From Patescibacteria group bacterium UBA2193 (GTDB lineage: Bacteria; Patescibacteriota; Minisyncoccia; Moranbacterales; DUUL01): DNA of 33,625 nt. A program made the position numbers and the translations under genes. The stretch is taken from contig DCVH01000021.1 of assembly GCA_002327335.1 (NCBI GenBank), positions 1 through 33,625 on the forward strand, in the 5' to 3' direction. The notes below the pieces were generated by a model. That model did no database searches and was not told the DNA's origin. It was given only the letters and a program-made list of their open reading frames with translations. Below are positions 20,361-28,175 of this stretch, piece by piece. Every line of letters begins with the position of its first letter. Within the stretch, counting starts at the first letter, position 1.

Positions 20361-22673
20361 TTATTTATTGATTTCCCCTTCCTCCCCCACCTGATCAAGG
20401 TGCACAGAAAGAAGTTGGGAAATTCCGTCGTCGTTCATGGAGACGCCGTAGAGAACTGAGGCTTCTTTCATGGTTTGGCGGTTGTGAGTGACCAGCACAA
20501 ATTGAGTCTTGTTGGAAAGTTGTCGCAAGATTTTCCCAAATCTTTGAGAATTGGCTTCATCAAGTGACGCCTCCACTTCATCAAGAATGGCAAAGGGTGG
20601 TGGATTGTGTGAAATAATTGCAAAAAGAAGCGCAATTGAAGTCAGTGTTCTTTCTCCTCCAGAAAGCATTCCCAAATTCGCGATTTTCTTTCCGGGCGGG
20701 CAAGCATTTATTTCAATTCCCGTTTGAATGTCATCTTCGTCAATTTCTTCTTCTTCCAAATCTGACACTTCTCCGTTTTCCTCTTCCTCTGTTTCTTTGT
20801 TGTTGTTTCTTCTTCTCGTTTCGACTCTCACTAACTCTGACTTCCCTCCTCCAAAAATTATCTTGAAATATTCTGAAAACTTTTCATTAATTTGCTTGAA
20901 AGTTTCTTCGAAGTTTCCCTTGATATTATGCTCCATTTCTTTGATTACTTTGCGAAGACTCTTGATGGCGTCTTCCAAATCCTCCGATTCTTTTTTCAAG
21001 AAATCATACCGCTCTTGAGTCTCTTGATATTCTTGCAAAATTGTTTCATCAATTGCGCCCACTTGTTCAAGTTGAAATTTGAGTCGCTCAATGTCATGCT
21101 CCCATTTGTTCACATCAACATGAGCATCAGTTTTTTTGATTTTTTCCGGACTGACTTTCATTTCTTTCTCGATTCGAATTTGCAAATCTTCTTCTCGAAC
21201 TTCCAATTTTGCAAATTCAAGTTTGTAATCATTGAATTGATCTTTTACTTTTTCAGTTTCAAATTGTTTTCTTCGAAGTTCATCTTCCAACCGAATTGTT
21301 TCTCTTCGATCTTCTTGATCTTTTTTAATCAAGTCATTGATTTTTCCACGAATTTCTTTTCGTTGAAGTTCCACCTTGTCCCGCTCTTTCCTTATTTTCT
21401 CAATTTCCAATTGCATTGCATCCAATCGTGCTTGACCTTCTTGATGAATTTTTTGAATTTTGTCTTCTTGTTTCTTCTTTTCAATTTTTCCTTTTATCAC
21501 GCCCTGATGAAGTTCTGAAAGATCAATTGATATTTTTTTTGCATATTCCTTGAGCTCTTCCAGTCCTCCAAGATTTTTCAACAACGAAAGTTTTTCAACG
21601 AGTTGGTTTTGTCTTTTTTGAAGATCATCAAGTCGAGTTTTTATGAAACTTGCATCAACCGGAATTATTTCAATTAATTTGATTTCTTTCTGCCGTTCTT
21701 TTTCAAGCTCCAATTTCCCCTGTTCAATGATGAGCCGTCTTTCCAAATCATTCGAAGCATAATTAATTTTTCGCTCTTCGTCTTCAAGCTTTCGAATCTC
21801 TTCTTGATGACTTGCTTTGTTGCCTGATTCTTTGCTGAGCTTGTCTTGAATTTCATCAATCTCTCGTTGATTAATCATAATCTTTTTGGAAAAATCATCT
21901 TTGATTCCTGAAGATTGTTCTTTCTCTTTTTGAATATTGCCCCAAAGAAACCCAAAAAGTTCGTTCTGTTTTTGATTCAAATTTTGTCGATATTCATCAC
22001 CTTTTTCTGCTTTCTGACTTTGACGACGAAGCATGTTGAGGTGCGGTTCGATTTCAGTCAATAGTCCTTTGACTCTTTCGATGTTGATTTTTGTTGATCG
22101 CAATTTTCTTTCACTTCTTTCTTTTTTAATTTGATGTTCTTTCACGCCAGCTGCCTCTTCAATGATCACGCGCCGTTCCACCGGAGTGGCATTCAAAGCA
22201 TGATCCGCCATTCCTTGATTGATGATGCAATAACTCCTTTGCCCAATTCCGGCTTTCGCCAACATATCAACAATATCCAAAAGTCTCACTCGACTTCCAT
22301 TGATAAGATATTCACTTTCTCCGCTTCGATAGATTTTTCTGGTTATCACCAAGTCCTCATAATCAATCGGAATTTTTTTGGAAGAATTGTCCAAATATAT
22401 TGAAACCTGGGCACTCCCCAGTTGAGATTTTTTTCCTGAACCAGCGAAAATAATGTCTTCCGATTTTTTCCCTCGAAGAGTTTTCATGGACTGTTCTCCC
22501 AGCGCCCATTTCAAGGCATCGGCAATATTTGATTTTCCACTTCCATTCGGTCCAACAATTGCTGTGATTCCAAGTTTTTTCCCGCCACTCAAAACTCCGG
22601 CTTTGGAAAAATCCAAAACCGTCTTTTTAGCAAACGATTTAAACCCACTGATTTCTATTTTTCTTAAAAACAC
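20361..22673 (-). CDS. smc: Chromosome segregation ATPase SMC, short form without a recognisable hinge
   Basis: A 770-aa SMC; normal bacterial SMC has 1150-1200 residues. The N-terminal half-ATPase has FKSFAKKT and Walker A GPNGSGKS (41-48), then AGIGQRSYCIINQG and EEAAGVKEH. The C-terminal half has signature LSGGERTLTS (670-679) and Walker B FAILDEVEASLDEAN (D698, E699), ending with a QFVLVTHN switch. Between them lie only two coiled-coil stretches of roughly 180 residues each around a short non-coil segment near 350-395 (LGGLEELKEYAKK). The globular hinge of about 120 residues that dimerises SMC is not seen, nor a zinc hook. A long acidic insert (about 620-650) lies in the C-terminal head before ACPPGKK. 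Start is GTG at 22673. rnc is directly upstream, as in many bacteria. scpA and scpB are not in the window. Confidence 0.92.
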   Translation of the reverse strand: MFLRKIEISGFKSFAKKTVLDFSKAGVLSGGKKLGITAIVGPNGSGKSNIADALKWALGEQSMKTLRGKKSEDIIFAGSGKKSQLGSAQVSIYLDNSSKKIPIDYEDLVITRKIYRSGESEYLINGSRVRLLDIVDMLAKAGIGQRSYCIINQGMADHALNATPVERRVIIEEAAGVKEHQIKKERSERKLRSTKINIERVKGLLTEIEPHLNMLRRQSQKAEKGDEYRQNLNQKQNELFGFLWGNIQKEKEQSSGIKDDFSKKIMINQREIDEIQDKLSKESGNKASHQEEIRKLEDEERKINYASNDLERRLIIEQGKLELEKERQKEIKLIEIIPVDASFIKTRLDDLQKRQNQLVEKLSLLKNLGGLEELKEYAKKISIDLSELHQGVIKGKIEKKKQEDKIQKIHQEGQARLDAMQLEIEKIRKERDKVELQRKEIRGKINDLIKKDQEDRRETIRLEDELRRKQFETEKVKDQFNDYKLEFAKLEVREEDLQIRIEKEMKVSPEKIKKTDAHVDVNKWEHDIERLKFQLEQVGAIDETILQEYQETQERYDFLKKESEDLEDAIKSLRKVIKEMEHNIKGNFEETFKQINEKFSEYFKIIFGGGKSELVRVETRRRNNNKETEEEENGEVSDLEEEEIDEDDIQTGIEINACPPGKKIANLGMLSGGERTLTSIALLFAIISHNPPPFAILDEVEASLDEANSQRFGKILRQLSNKTQFVLVTHNRQTMKEASVLYGVSMNDDGISQLLSVHLDQVGEEGEINK

Positions 22674-22811
22674 TTACGTAAAATTTTTAATTTTTGAATT
22701 TTTAATTTTATAAATAAATAAAAATTTTTAATTTTCTGATTTTAAAAATTTAGATTTAAATAATTATCTAAAAATTACAAAATTAAACATTAAAAATTAT
22801 CGCTTTGCGAT

Positions 22812-23504
22812 CTATTTCCACCCCTTCGCTTTCAGCCCTGCCTCGGCAGCATTTCTCTGTGCTTCCTGCTTTGATTCTCCCTCTCCCTCGGCCACTTTTT
22901 CCTCTCCAAGAAAAACTGCTACGGAGAAACGTTTGTCATGATCTGGGCCCCATTCTTTGACAACTTCATAATGAGGTGTGACTTGAACAATTTCCTGTGC
23001 TTTTTCTTGAAAATAGCTTTTCGGATCTTGATAACTTTTCGTTTCCAACACCTCTGGGAGTTTTGAAATGATGTGTTTGTTAATGAATTTATCCGCTTCT
23101 TCATATCCTTGATCAAGATAAATCGCACCAATAATTGCTTCCATTGCGTTGGCAAGAATATATTGTCTTGCTTTCCCAGTATCTTTGCTTTCTCCTCGTG
23201 ACATTAATAAAAATTCTTCAATTTCAATTTCTTGTCCAATTTTGGCCAACATTTCACCATTGACGAGAGCTGCTCGCCAGTTTGTAAGATCTCCTTCTGG
23301 ATTTTGATAATTACTGAAAAGATATCTGGTCACAGACAATTCCAAAACGGCATCTCCCAAAAATTCCAATCTTTCATTGTGCGGGAGTTTGTAACTTCTG
23401 TTTTCATTGAGAAATGACCGATGGGTTAGTGCCTCTTGAAGAAATTGATAATCCTTGAATTTAAGGCCGATTTTTTCAGCCAACGCTTTTGCTTGTTCTT
23501 GCAT
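22812..23504 (-). CDS. rnc: Ribonuclease III
   Basis: A 230-aa double-strand-specific RNase that processes rRNA precursors and structured mRNAs. The catalytic domain has the signature NERLEFLGDAVLEL (43-56) and the downstream acidic residues in LANAMEAIIGAIYLDQGYEEA, including E121 and E127. The C-terminal double-stranded RNA-binding domain (about 160-230) runs from DPKSYFQEKAQE to SKQEAQRNAAEAGLKAKG. Both domains are complete. No Shine-Dalgarno sequence. It heads the rnc-smc pair, 138 bp of AT-rich spacer apart. Long hairpins elsewhere in the window (27959-28040) would be natural substrates if transcribed. Confidence 0.97.
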   Translation of the reverse strand: MQEQAKALAEKIGLKFKDYQFLQEALTHRSFLNENRSYKLPHNERLEFLGDAVLELSVTRYLFSNYQNPEGDLTNWRAALVNGEMLAKIGQEIEIEEFLLMSRGESKDTGKARQYILANAMEAIIGAIYLDQGYEEADKFINKHIISKLPEVLETKSYQDPKSYFQEKAQEIVQVTPHYEVVKEWGPDHDKRFSVAVFLGEEKVAEGEGESKQEAQRNAAEAGLKAKGWK

Positions 23505-23653
23505 AAATAGTTTTAACGGCCGAGATGGAAACCATGAAATGAATTCATGACTTTCAACTGGGCGTTTTTAAATTAGTTGTTAGTTATTAGTTGATAGCTG
23601 GTAGTTTTTAAGCTAAAAACCATATTTGGATTCTAGCACAAAACTGTTAAAAA

Positions 23654-23685
23654 TCAAATAGCCTCCCTTTGGGAAAGGAAGGCTA
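23654..23685 (-). terminator. Terminator of the nrd operon
   Basis: Stem TAGCCTTCCTTT / AAAGGGAGGCTA (one mismatch, three-base loop) at 23659-23685, followed on the minus strand by TTTGATTTTT. It lies 21 bases past the stop of the small glycyl-radical gene. Confidence 0.65.
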
Positions 23686-23705
23686 GATGACAGAAGATCC
23701 ATTAT

Positions 23706-23963
23706 TTATTTTTTCGCCCCTGCAACAACATATTCTTTTCGATCACAATACTCCTGTGCTTTTCCGGCATTCCATTGTTGAACCGGACGAATATAGCCAA
23801 CGATTCTGGAATAGACTTCTGTTTTTTGGAAATTTCTCAACACCGAATCAGCTTCATGACACTTTCGACATTTGAAAAATTCTCCGCTGGTTGTTTCATA
23901 TTTCGCAACTTCTTCGTTATTTTCAAGTTCTCTTTTGCAATCATGACATATTTGTTTTTCCAT
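23706..23963 (-). CDS. Stand-alone glycyl-radical domain copy of NrdD with zinc ribbon (spare-part candidate)
   Basis: An 85-aa protein. Its last 38 residues repeat the end of NrdD almost word for word: EVYSRIVGYIRPVQQWNAGK, then QEY.DRKEYVV, with only S/A and L/C changes inside that block. The radical glycine is G56, matching G716 of NrdD. The first 35 residues carry C6xxC9 and C32xxC35, a zinc ribbon in the position where NrdD has its own zinc cysteines before the radical loop. At DNA level 23728-23819 and 24002-24093 match at 84 of 92 positions by eye. It starts 16 bp after nrdD, so it is cotranscribed. The known analogue in logic is YfiD/GrcA, which replaces the oxygen-cleaved end of pyruvate formate-lyase. 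A repair subunit for NrdD is my inference; a decayed duplication is the alternative, made less likely by the intact motif and zinc ribbon. Confidence 0.8.
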   Translation of the reverse strand: MEKQICHDCKRELENNEEVAKYETTSGEFFKCRKCHEADSVLRNFQKTEVYSRIVGYIRPVQQWNAGKAQEYCDRKEYVVAGAKK

Positions 23964-23979
23964 ACTATTTTTTTAATTA

Positions 23980-26217
23980 TTAATTTTTCTTTTTTTCGAC
24001 TACATATTCCTTTCGATCCAAATATTCTTGTGACTTTCCGGCATTCCATTGTTGAACCGGGCGAATATAGCCAACGATTCTGGAATAGACTTCGCAATTC
24101 TGCTCAATGACACATTTTGGACAAGTTTTGTGCTCACCGGAAAGATATCCATGAACCGGGCAAACACTGAAAGTTGGAGAAAGGGTGAAATATGGAAGCT
24201 TGTAATTTGTTGCCACTCTTTTCACTAATGATTTTGTTGTTTCAATATCATTCAATCTTTCTCCGAGGAACATGTGAAGAACTGTTCCTCCGGTGTATTT
24301 TGTTTGAAGATTGTCTTGAAGATCAAGTGCTTCAAAAACATCATCTGTGTGGCCAACCGGCAACTGACTTGAATTAGTGTAATAAGGCTCCGCTCCTTTT
24401 TCAACATCTCCGTTGTTTGCAAAAATCATTTTTGGAAATCGCTTTTTATCTTTCAACGCAAGTCGATATCCAGTTCCTTCAGCAGGAGTTGCTTCCAAGT
24501 TATAGAGATGATTAGTCTCCTTTTGAAATTCAACCATTTGCTCTCGCATATGAACCAAAACTTCTTCGGCAAATTTCAATCCTTTTTTGGTGGTTATTTT
24601 TTCTCCAGAAAAATTCACAATCGCTTCATTTAAACCAACAATCCCAATGGTCGAGAAATGATTTGACCAATATGCTCCTCTTCTTTTGTAAATGTTCTTG
24701 AGATAAAATTTTGAATAAGGATAAAGACCAATTTCAGTAAGAGTTTCTACGGTTTTTCTTTTGATTTCAAGACTTTCTTTTGCCAACTCCATCAAAGCAT
24801 CCAGTCTCTTATAAAAATCTTTTTTGTCCTCTGAGAGATAGCCGATGCGAGGAAGATTGATTGTCACAACTCCAATTGATCCTGTCAAAGGAGCTGCTCC
24901 GAAAAGTCCACCCATTCGTTTGTGAAGCTCCCGATTATCCAATCTCAAACGACAACACATCGATCTTGCATCATCCGGATCCATATCAGAATTAATGAAA
25001 TTGGCAAAATATGGCACACCATATTTAGCAGTCATTTCCCAGACCGGGTTGAGATTTTTGTTATCCCAATCAAAATCTTTAGTAACGTTATAGGTCGGAA
25101 TTGGAAAAGTAAAGATTCGCCCCTGAGCATCCCCTTCGGTCATCACTTCCGCAAAAGCTCTGTTGATCATATCCATCTCTTTCTGAAACTCCTTGTAAGT
25201 TTCTTTTTGTGGTTCTCCCCCAATAATCACCGCTTGATCTCGATAGGTTTTTGGACACTCCAAATCCATCGTAAGATTGGTAAAAGGGGTCTGAAATCCC
25301 ACTCGAGTTGGAACATTGAGATTGAAAATGAATTCCTGCATCGCTTGTTTCACTGCCTCATAATCAAGCTTGTCAAATCTGATGAAAGGAGCCATCAGGG
25401 TGTCAAAATTTGAAAATGCCTGCGCCCCGGCTGCCTCACCTTGAGTGGTATAGAAAAAATTCACAAGTTGTCCCAATGCCGGTCGAAGATGCTTTGGCGG
25501 TTTGCAAGAAATTTTTCCAGAAACTCCAGTGAACCCTTGAGTCAACAAATCCTGCAAATCCCAACCACAGCAATAGGCAGCAACTTTGTCGAGATCATGA
25601 ATATGAAAATCTCCTTCTTCATGAGCTCTTTTGACTGACTTTGGATAAACTCTTTCCATCCAATACTTACTGCTCACGATGGATGAAATATAATTGTTCA
25701 GTCCTTGAAGAGAATAGGCCATATTGGAATTTTCTTTGACTTGCCAATCGATTTCTTTGATGTATTGATCAACAAGATCAACCGCTTCATCAAGTGATGC
25801 TTCTGTGTCTCTGATTTTTCGTCTTTTTTCTCGATAAAGAATATAGGCTTTGGCGGTATCATCGAAATCAAGAATCATCAAAACTTTTTCCACAAGATCT
25901 TGAAGTTCTTCAATGTGAGGAATATAGCCTGGTCGAGAATTTTTATTAAGCATTTGAACGACTTTTTTGGTGACTTCTTTGGCTTTTGTCATGCTCCCCT
26001 CACCGGTCTCTCTGAAAGCTTTGTAAACAGCTTCCGCAACCTTATCTTGCTGAAAACGAGCAATTGATCCGTCTCGCTTGATTATTTTCTTAATATTATT
26101 TGTCACTCTTTTTGGTTGTTTTTTAGCAACTTTAACTTTTGCAACAACTTTCTTTGCTTTTTCAGCAGCTTTTTCATTCTTCACCATTTGGTTTTTCTTT
26201 TTTTTCTGTTTTTTCAT
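23980..26217 (-). CDS. nrdD: Anaerobic ribonucleoside-triphosphate reductase (class III)
   Basis: A 745-aa glycyl-radical enzyme that reduces ribonucleotides to deoxyribonucleotides without oxygen. After a lysine-rich tail of about 40 residues comes an ATP-cone (about 42-130, IKKIIKRDGSIARFQQDKVAEAV), the allosteric activity site. The catalytic barrel includes DFHIHDLD, NVPTRVGFQTPFTN and SMCCRLRLDNREL with the thiyl-type cysteine pair. Near the end CPVHGYLSGEHKTCPKC is the zinc site, followed by the radical loop RIVGYIRP (G716) and NAGKSQEY. Its activase NrdG, which makes the radical by radical-SAM chemistry, is not in this window. ATG at 26217 has GGGGGAG seven bases upstream, unusual for housekeeping genes here. 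nrdR lies upstream and a duplicate of the radical domain downstream. Confidence 0.97.
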   Translation of the reverse strand: MKKQKKKKNQMVKNEKAAEKAKKVVAKVKVAKKQPKRVTNNIKKIIKRDGSIARFQQDKVAEAVYKAFRETGEGSMTKAKEVTKKVVQMLNKNSRPGYIPHIEELQDLVEKVLMILDFDDTAKAYILYREKRRKIRDTEASLDEAVDLVDQYIKEIDWQVKENSNMAYSLQGLNNYISSIVSSKYWMERVYPKSVKRAHEEGDFHIHDLDKVAAYCCGWDLQDLLTQGFTGVSGKISCKPPKHLRPALGQLVNFFYTTQGEAAGAQAFSNFDTLMAPFIRFDKLDYEAVKQAMQEFIFNLNVPTRVGFQTPFTNLTMDLECPKTYRDQAVIIGGEPQKETYKEFQKEMDMINRAFAEVMTEGDAQGRIFTFPIPTYNVTKDFDWDNKNLNPVWEMTAKYGVPYFANFINSDMDPDDARSMCCRLRLDNRELHKRMGGLFGAAPLTGSIGVVTINLPRIGYLSEDKKDFYKRLDALMELAKESLEIKRKTVETLTEIGLYPYSKFYLKNIYKRRGAYWSNHFSTIGIVGLNEAIVNFSGEKITTKKGLKFAEEVLVHMREQMVEFQKETNHLYNLEATPAEGTGYRLALKDKKRFPKMIFANNGDVEKGAEPYYTNSSQLPVGHTDDVFEALDLQDNLQTKYTGGTVLHMFLGERLNDIETTKSLVKRVATNYKLPYFTLSPTFSVCPVHGYLSGEHKTCPKCVIEQNCEVYSRIVGYIRPVQQWNAGKSQEYLDRKEYVVEKKKN

Positions 26218-26450
26218 TTTCGTACTCCCCCGAGTTTAGTTAATTAAAAATATACTAATCTATAAATTACAAATTAAAAATCCTAAATTCCAAACAAACA
26301 CCAATATCCAAATTCAAAAAAAACAAAACTGTAAAATCGAAAATTTATTTGAAATTTGGAATCTTGAATTTTGATGAAAAAGACTAAAAATTTTCCTTAA
26401 TTCCATAATTCTTTATTCCCATTCAAGATTCAACATTCTTAATTCTAATA

Positions 26451-26891
26451 TTATAATTGTTCCAATTCCTTAATAAATCTTTTCCCAGATCCAAACGATT
26501 TGAACACTGAAGCAAACCTCAAATATGAAACTTCATCTCGCTCTTTCAATTTTGCCAACACAATATTTCCAATTTCCTTTGTGGCTATTTCAGTTTTTCC
26601 GCAAACATTTATTTGAGATTCAATATCGGAAACCAATTGCTCCACTTCAACTTCTGTCAATCTTTTGTTCGTTGCTCTCTTGAGACTCTCTTCTAGTTTC
26701 TCCTTTTTATACTCCTCCTTGTCTCCATTTCTTTTGACCACCAACAAATTCAAAATTTCAACTTGCTCATAGGTTGAAAATCTTCCTTTACACTTCTCGC
26801 ATTCTCTCCGACGACGAATCGTCCTCCCTCCGTCCGTTTCTCGGGAATCCACCACTTTCGTATCATCATGATTGCAATGAGGACATTTCAT
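26451..26891 (-). CDS. nrdR: Transcriptional repressor NrdR
   Basis: A 146-aa repressor of ribonucleotide reductase genes that senses ATP/dATP through its ATP-cone. The zinc ribbon is complete: MKCPHC (C3, C6) and CEKCKGRFSTYEQ, with the signature RETDGGRTIRRRRECEKC. The ATP-cone follows (LLVVKRNGDKEEYKKEKLEESLKRA) and the family ending VSYLRFASVFKSF. The frame is open for 24 more codons upstream, but the zinc ribbon always starts the protein, so ATG 26891 is used. It has a perfect-consensus promoter (26965-26993) with a probable NrdR site just downstream (26926-26943), pointing to autorepression. nrdD follows after 233 bp of AT-rich spacer and may be on the same transcript. Confidence 0.97.
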   Translation of the reverse strand: MKCPHCNHDDTKVVDSRETDGGRTIRRRRECEKCKGRFSTYEQVEILNLLVVKRNGDKEEYKKEKLEESLKRATNKRLTEVEVEQLVSDIESQINVCGKTEIATKEIGNIVLAKLKERDEVSYLRFASVFKSFGSGKRFIKELEQL

Positions 26892-26925
26892 AAATATTGC
26901 TGTTATTGTGTATTTTTTGTTTAAA

Positions 26926-26943
26926 TTTACTATATGTTGTGGT
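26926..26943. promoter_or_regulatory. Probable NrdR operator
   Basis: On the minus strand ACCACAACATATAGTAAA, which fits CwAtATaTwGt, the heart of the palindromic NrdR box, at 10 of 11 positions. A half-site (ATAGTGT on the minus strand) overlaps the -10 box 33 bp away, close to the roughly three-turn spacing of paired NrdR boxes. The consensus is from memory, the match is by eye. Confidence 0.55.
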
Positions 26944-26964
26944 CTAAACCAACCTTGTAACACT

Positions 26965-26993
26965 ATTATATTTCACCCCAAAAATCTTGTCAA
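26965..26993 (-). promoter_or_regulatory. Consensus promoter of nrdR
   Basis: Minus strand: TTGACA (26993-26988), 17-bp spacer, TATAAT (26970-26965). Both hexamers are perfect. Leader of about 65 nt to the nrdR ATG. Confidence 0.85.
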
Positions 26994-27077
26994 GCCCTGG
27001 ACTGGTTTTTGGTTAATAGCTTCTAGTTTGTGGCTTTTTGTGGGAAAAATCATCGATGACCAATAAATTGTTCCTTA

Positions 27078-27106
27078 TTGAATAAACAAAACAAATAAGC
27101 TAAGAT
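27078..27106 (+). promoter_or_regulatory. Possible promoter of the LigB-like gene
   Basis: TTGAAT (27078-27083), 17-bp spacer, TAAGAT (27101-27106), 33 bp before the ATG. Moderate matches. Confidence 0.45.
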
Positions 27107-27139
27107 GGGAATAATAACAAAAAAATCAGATAAAAACCT

Positions 27140-27940
27140 ATGTTAAATTTCGCTGCCATCATTCCTCATCCCCCATCTATCATCCCGGGAGCACCAAAAT
27201 CGGGGCTTTCTGCGGCAAAAAAAACGATTCGCGCGCTGGATGAACTTGGTGAAGAACTGAAAAGATTCCAGCCTCACACTATCATCATCATGTCTCCGCA
27301 TGGACCGATGCGATATGATAAATTCACAATCAACCTCAAAGAAGATTATAAAGGCAGTTTTGCGCATTTTGGAATTGAAAATGAAGAAACCTATTCTTTC
27401 AGAAACAACAAGTTTCTTTCAACCAAAATTCTGCAAAGAATGCGGGCTATTAACTCCCCTATTGAGCCAATTATGGAAGAAAATATTGACTATGGCTCAT
27501 TAATTCCTCTTCATTATCTGACAAAGTCGATGATAAAAAAACCGAAAGTGATTCTTCTGACATTCAACTCCCAAAACTGGAAAGCTCATTTTGATTTCGG
27601 TTGTCGCATCAAGGAAGCTTTAAATGAAACGGAATATAATGTCGCTTTCATCGCCAGTGCGGACCTCTCTCATCGAATCTCCGAAGACTCTCCGGCCGGT
27701 TATTCTCCCTATGGAATCAAATTTGATCAAACTCTGACAAAACTTCTCAAAAAAAACGATCTTGAAAAACTTCTTGATCTTAATCCGGAATTTTCAGAAG
27801 AAGCCGGAGAATGCGGCCTGAGATCAATCATGACAGCACTCGGAGTGGTGAACAGCTCCGGAGCAGAATTTATCCAATTTTCCTATGAACACCCTTTCGG
27901 AATCGGACACCTGGCCGGAAGATGGAAGCTTAAAAAGTAA
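27140..27940 (+). CDS. LigB/MEMO-family protein (class III extradiol dioxygenase-like)
   Basis: A 266-aa protein of the fold shared by LigB-type extradiol dioxygenases and MEMO/AmmeMemoRadiSam protein B. The N-terminal AAIIPHPPSIIPG has the family histidines (H10 and neighbours), followed by IIIMSPHGPM, DYGSLIPLHYL and IASADLSHR, which in the dioxygenases bind the metal and substrate. Whether it is an enzyme is open, since MEMO relatives have no proven catalytic role. The AMMECR1 and radical-SAM partners that define the AmmeMemoRadiSam system are not adjacent, so it is an orphan here. No Shine-Dalgarno sequence. It is followed by a long perfect hairpin (27959-28040). Confidence 0.8.
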   Translation: MLNFAAIIPHPPSIIPGAPKSGLSAAKKTIRALDELGEELKRFQPHTIIIMSPHGPMRYDKFTINLKEDYKGSFAHFGIENEETYSFRNNKFLSTKILQRMRAINSPIEPIMEENIDYGSLIPLHYLTKSMIKKPKVILLTFNSQNWKAHFDFGCRIKEALNETEYNVAFIASADLSHRISEDSPAGYSPYGIKFDQTLTKLLKKNDLEKLLDLNPEFSEEAGECGLRSIMTALGVVNSSGAEFIQFSYEHPFGIGHLAGRWKLKK

Positions 27941-27958
27941 TCTTGCTATCATCTTAAA

Positions 27959-28040
27959 CTAGGCGGAAAGTATATCTTTTTATCCAAACAAGTCGCTTTG
28001 CTTTGTCTAAGGTGGATAAAAAAATATACTTTCCGCCTAG
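27959..28040. repeat. Long near-perfect hairpin (28-bp arms)
   Basis: Left arm 27959-27986 starts CTAGGCGGAAAGTATAT; the right arm 28013-28040 is its inverse with one mismatch; loop of 26 bases. There is no T-run after it, so it is not a classical terminator. It lies 18 bp past the LigB-like gene, in the path of transcription towards priA. Could be a MITE, a processing site for RNase III or a barrier element. Confidence 0.85.
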
Positions 28041-28118
28041 CACTAATAGGTCATAATGACCAAAATAAAAAATTCAAAAAAGTGATTTGGAACATTTGAA
28101 TTTAATATTTTGAATTTA

Positions 28119-28138
28119 CCTGTCTGCCGGTAGGCAGG
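28119..28138. repeat. CCTGCC-type palindrome before priA
   Basis: CCTGTCTGCCGGTAGGCAGG, the inverted copy of 15936-15955 with one difference. It lies 37 bp before the priA start. Confidence 0.8.
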
Positions 28139-28175
28139 TTCAAAATTTGTAATTTAGAATTTAGTGCTTCTCGAT

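Noticed and set aside
20618..21518. Plus-strand ORFs opposite smc, up to 208 codons
   Set aside because: Antisense of coiled-coil coding DNA gives long F/L/S-rich frames; no start signals.
26892..26963. 24-codon N-terminal extension of NrdR
   Set aside because: It spans the probable NrdR operator and leader; the zinc ribbon starts the family at MKCPHC.
27140..27940. Complete AmmeMemoRadiSam system
   Set aside because: Only the LigB/MEMO-like gene is present; no AMMECR1 or radical-SAM partner nearby.
27959..28040. Ordinary terminator for the LigB-like gene
   Set aside because: The stem is far longer than usual and no T-run follows the right arm.
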